Source: CAYPNF01 sp964411985 (lineage in GTDB: Bacteria > Verrucomicrobiota > Verrucomicrobiia > Limisphaerales > J093). From it: a stretch of DNA of 64,000 nucleotides. Shown here piece by piece: positions 61,419 through 64,000 of this stretch. The stretch lies in NCBI GenBank assembly GCA_964411985.1, contig CAYPNF010000011.1:124001-188000 (forward strand), given 5' to 3'. The notes below the pieces were generated by a model. That model made no database searches. It had not been told where the DNA came from and saw only the letters and a list, made by a program, of their open reading frames with translations. Position 1 is the stretch's first letter, and the number at the start of each line of letters is the position of its first letter. The position numbers were made by a program, and so were the translations under genes.

Positions 61419-63227
61419 ATGATTGCTCCTACAAAGAATAAAAAACTACTGAATTGGATAGCCGAAGTAGAGGCTATGTGTACCCCGGACCGCGTCGTTT
61501 GGTGTGATGGGTCAACCGCAGAATACGATCGCCTGATGGGCGAAATGGTTGCCAGCGGGATGGCGATCAAACTCAACGAAGCAAAACGTCCTAACAGCTT
61601 CGCATTCAACTCAGATCCTTCCGACGTGGCTCGCGTTGAAAGCCGCACCTATATTGCCTCTGTTAAGGAGGAAGATGCTGGACCGACCAACAATTGGATA
61701 GACCCGAACGAGTTGAAGGGCATCATGAAGAAACTTTATGCAGGTTGCATGAAGGGACGCACCATGTTTGTGATTCCGTTCTCGATGGGCCCCATCGGGT
61801 CGCCCATCGCAAAAATCGGGGTGGAGCTGACCGACTCCCCATACGTGGTGGTCAATATGCACATCATGACGCGCGTCTCCACGAAGGTGCTCGAAGTACT
61901 GGGTGAGGATGGCGCTTTTATCCCCTGCTTACACTCCGTGGGTGCTCCGCTCAAACCCGGAGAAAAAGATCGCCGTTGGCCCTGCGCTCCGTTGGAAGAC
62001 AAATACATTGCTCACTTCCCCGAGGAAAACCTGATCTGGTCCTATGGTTCCGGATACGGCGGGAACGCGCTACTCGGCAAAAAATGTTTGGCCCTGCGCA
62101 TCGCGTCCAACATGGCTCGTCAAGAGGGATGGATGGCGGAACACATGCTCATTCTGCGCATGACCAATCCTCAAGGGAGGAAATTCCACGTTGCAGCCGC
62201 TTTCCCCAGTGCTTGCGGCAAGACCAACCTGGCGATGCTTCAATCCACCGTCCCCGGCTGGAAAGTGGAAACCATCGGTGACGATATTGCATGGATGAAG
62301 CCAGGCCCGGACGGACGTCTCTATGCGATCAATCCCGAAACAGGGTTTTTCGGCGTCGCCCCTGGAACCAGCAACACCTCCAACCCAATGGCGTTGGCAA
62401 GCTGCAGTCGCGATGCCATCTTCACCAACGTGGTGGTCACCCCGGATCGCGACGTATGGTGGGAAGACATGGGCATTCCTTGCGAAGGTGGAACCGATTG
62501 GAAAGACAACCCCTGGAAACCTGGCATGCTCGACAAAGAAGGCAACAAGGTTAAGGGCGCGCATCCGAACAGTCGTTTCACCGCACGGGCGGACCTCTGT
62601 CCCGCTATCTGCAAAGATTGGGAGGATCCCGCCGGTGTTCCGATTGACATCTTCGTATTTGGTGGACGCCGCACCACCACAATGCCCCTCGTGCACGAAG
62701 CCTTCGATTTCAACCATGGCGTTTATATGGGCGCAACCGCTGCTTCCGAAGCAACCGCTGCAGCTCTCGACGTCAAAGGCTCAATCCGGTTTGACCCCTT
62801 CGCGATGACCCCCTTCATCGGATACCACGGTGGGGATTACATGGCGCATTGGTTCAAGATGGGCGACAAATTGGGCAAAAATGCACCTCGCTGCTTCTAC
62901 GTGAACTGGTTCCGCAAGGACAAAGACGGAAAATGGCTGTGGCCTGGTTTCGGCGAAAACTCACGCGTCCTGAAATGGATGTGCGAGCGCGTTGAAGGTA
63001 AAGTCGGTGCGCGTGAAACGCCCATTGGTTTGATGCCAAAAGAAGGCGATCTCACGCTCGACGGCCTCAGCATCCCTGAGAAAGACTGGCAAGAGCTGAT
63101 GAAGGTGGATATTGCACTCTTCAAGCAGACCGTCGAAGGTGCGGAGGAGTACCTCGCCAAATTCGGCAAGAAGCTGCCCGCTCGTATGACGGAGCAGCTC
63201 CAAGGGCTAAGAGCACGTCTTGGTTAA
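61419..63227 (+). CDS. pckG: Phosphoenolpyruvate carboxykinase (GTP)
   Basis: A 602-residue enzyme that converts oxaloacetate and GTP to phosphoenolpyruvate, the entry to gluconeogenesis. The kinase-1a loop FPSACGKTNLAML holds the family-typical Cys266 and Lys268. VETIGDDIAWMKPGPDGRLYAINPE is the metal/nucleotide region, and VPIDIFVFGGRR and MGATAASEATAA are further conserved blocks. Length and motifs are those of the GTP form, not the ATP form. A terminator follows. The next gene is a CoA transferase/hydrolase, so both enzymes touch C2-C4 acid metabolism. Confidence 0.97.
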   Translation: MIAPTKNKKLLNWIAEVEAMCTPDRVVWCDGSTAEYDRLMGEMVASGMAIKLNEAKRPNSFAFNSDPSDVARVESRTYIASVKEEDAGPTNNWIDPNELKGIMKKLYAGCMKGRTMFVIPFSMGPIGSPIAKIGVELTDSPYVVVNMHIMTRVSTKVLEVLGEDGAFIPCLHSVGAPLKPGEKDRRWPCAPLEDKYIAHFPEENLIWSYGSGYGGNALLGKKCLALRIASNMARQEGWMAEHMLILRMTNPQGRKFHVAAAFPSACGKTNLAMLQSTVPGWKVETIGDDIAWMKPGPDGRLYAINPETGFFGVAPGTSNTSNPMALASCSRDAIFTNVVVTPDRDVWWEDMGIPCEGGTDWKDNPWKPGMLDKEGNKVKGAHPNSRFTARADLCPAICKDWEDPAGVPIDIFVFGGRRTTTMPLVHEAFDFNHGVYMGATAASEATAAALDVKGSIRFDPFAMTPFIGYHGGDYMAHWFKMGDKLGKNAPRCFYVNWFRKDKDGKWLWPGFGENSRVLKWMCERVEGKVGARETPIGLMPKEGDLTLDGLSIPEKDWQELMKVDIALFKQTVEGAEEYLAKFGKKLPARMTEQLQGLRARLG

Positions 63228-63247
63228 TCAGCCGATTCTTGCATTCA

Positions 63248-63275
63248 TAAAGGCGTCCTACGGGGCGCCTTTTTT
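63248..63275 (+). terminator. Intrinsic terminator of pckG
   Basis: Stem AAGGCGTCC / GGGCGCCTT with a TACG tetraloop (63250-63271, one G-T pair), then a T run. Confidence 0.88.
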
Positions 63276-63416
63276 CTTTTCATGGGGCAAGAGGGTCCAT
63301 CCGAGAATCGTGATTCGCGTCAGCTTGCCAAAGGGATTGATCTTCCAGCGTTGGCTGTTGATTTCCAGGATCTAACACGCCCTACGGAGTAATCCTTAAG
63401 GCGGTATTTCAGAGGC

Positions 63417-63452
63417 AGGGCGGACTGTTCAGCGGTCCGCCCTCTTCTTTTT
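63417..63452 (+). terminator. Second intrinsic terminator, no gene before it
   Basis: Perfect 9-base-pair stem AGGGCGGAC / GTCCGCCCT (63417-63425, 63435-63443) with a 9-base loop, then TCTTCTTTTT. Confidence 0.85.
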
Positions 63453-63474
63453 GTGCTGAAATGTCGCCTCCCCG

Positions 63475-63504
63475 TTGACAAACTTGTCCGTACCCGTCAA
63501 TAAT
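63475..63504 (+). promoter_or_regulatory. Near-consensus promoter for the CoA-transferase-family gene
   Basis: Perfect TTGACA (63475-63480), 18 bases, AATAAT (63499-63504, five of six). The predicted start near 63511 gives a leader of about 134 bases. Confidence 0.6.
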
Positions 63505-63644
63505 TCTACCGAATGTTGCCCTGTGCCACATTTCAGTCTCCTTTGTGAGGCCCAGATTAGATTCCACGCTGGAATCCTTGTGCATCTCCGTTGCTTTCTG
63601 GGTGTGACTTTACCAGCTTTAAACAAAACGACTCGAACCTAGAC

Positions 63645-64000
63645 ATGAAAATTGTTTCAGCAGAAGAGGCAGTCAAGGTCATCAAGACCAACGACCGTAT
63701 CCACATTCAAAGCGTGGCCTGTGCTCCACAGAAGCTTATCAGCGCCATGTGTGCGCGAGGTCGTACGGGAGAAATCCGCAACGTAAAGTTGCAGCATCTC
63801 CACACCGAAGGGCCTGCTCCCTACGCGGAGAAAGAGTTCGAAGGCATCTTCCAGTTGGAATCGTTTTTCGTTGGCCACAACGTTCGCAAAAACACCCAGT
63901 CGGGCTATGCGGATTATATTCCGGTCTTCCTGAACGAAACCCAGCGCTTGATTCGCGAAGGGTACGTCAAAGTCAATGTCGCCATGGTCCAAGTTTCCCC
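63645..64000 (+). CDS. Acetyl-CoA hydrolase/transferase family protein (3' truncated by window)
   Basis: Only the first 118 residues are seen; the gene runs past the window. MKIVSAEEAVKVIKTNDRIHIQSVACAP, continuing to AMCARGRTGEIRNVKLQHLHTEG and EFEGIFQLESFFVGHNVRKNT, matches the N-terminal domain of family-I CoA transferases such as 4-hydroxybutyrate or succinate/acetate CoA-transferases and acetyl-CoA hydrolase. YIPVFLNETQRLI continues it. The catalytic Glu is in the C-terminal part, outside the window, so the precise reaction cannot be called. It has a strong promoter and a long leader, in a region that also encodes PEP carboxykinase. Confidence 0.85.
   Translation, partial: MKIVSAEEAVKVIKTNDRIHIQSVACAPQKLISAMCARGRTGEIRNVKLQHLHTEGPAPYAEKEFEGIFQLESFFVGHNVRKNTQSGYADYIPVFLNETQRLIREGYVKVNVAMVQVS

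Larger units (their letters stand above)
63228..63644. other. 417-base spacer with two terminators and a promoter
   Basis: After pckG there is a terminator (63248-63275), then about 140 bases without a gene, a second terminator (63417-63452), and a near-consensus promoter (63475-63504) with a leader of about 134 bases before the next ATG. The stretch 63276-63416 could hold a short transcript ended by the second terminator, but I found no promoter in it. Confidence 0.6.

Overview
The window looks like the chromosome of a free-living, Gram-negative verrucomicrobium (phylum Verrucomicrobiota). The evidence is inference from gene families. A five-gene cluster (28,092-34,903) matches in order and architecture the Akkermansia Amuc_1098-1101 pilus-like cluster, including a homologue of the Amuc_1100 type. 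There is an exosortase/EpsI exopolysaccharide locus, GTG-started prepilin-like and lamin-tail proteins, and very large secreted proteins built of Calx-beta, delta-60 and PKD-like repeats. These share a short C-terminal tail that recurs in this phylum. Base composition is moderately GC-rich and even, and I saw no tRNA, rRNA, CRISPR array, phage or insertion sequence. Most of the window reads as ordinary chromosomal backbone with a surface/secretome flavour.

Layout. 1-6.9 kb: the end of a lamin-tail protein, an NmrA-like oxidoreductase with a PAS protein, a BspA-type leucine-rich-repeat protein and a secreted glycosidase-like protein. The long spacers here carry a family of imperfect inverted repeats. 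7-14 kb: mutL, a glyoxalase-fold protein, a nine-haem c / b-type cytochrome fusion (CbcL-like), and a GTG-coupled membrane protein behind speA. 14.1-18.7 kb: folP-cdaA-cdaR-glmM (folate, c-di-AMP and cell-wall precursor genes, partly overlapping) and a zinc alcohol dehydrogenase. 18.8-21 kb, minus strand: a cobalamin riboswitch upstream of a secreted lectin-like protein and a prepilin-like protein joined by a GTGA overlap. 21-28 kb: an ABC exporter pair, exosortase, EpsI, undecaprenyl-phosphate sugar transferase and UDP-glucuronate decarboxylase (exopolysaccharide).

28.1-34.9 kb is the pilus-like alignment complex and secretin. The secretin is split into two genes, and the second half has its own signal peptide. 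After a terminator comes a stand-alone 5'-3' exonuclease. 36.1-47.2 kb is a tightly spaced row of four large secreted proteins ending in an M36 (fungalysin-type) metalloprotease, closed by a terminator. coaE follows, then a 2,855-residue surface protein with a degenerate metzincin site, 11 Calx-beta units and a probable seven-bladed delta-60 propeller. 56.6-61.1 kb holds glgB-lspA-miaA (start/stop overlaps) and a convergent methyltransferase. The branching enzyme has Glu where the GH13 catalytic nucleophile Asp should be. 61.4-64 kb holds pckG and the start of an acetyl-CoA hydrolase/transferase, separated by two strong terminators and a near-consensus promoter.

The most unusual items are the split secretin, the cobalamin-riboswitch-controlled pseudopilin/secreted-protein pair, the Asp-to-Glu branching enzyme, the pseudo-protease giant protein, and the common C-terminal tail carried by seven otherwise unrelated secreted proteins. 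The tail and the nearby secretin could belong to one export or display route, but that link is inference.
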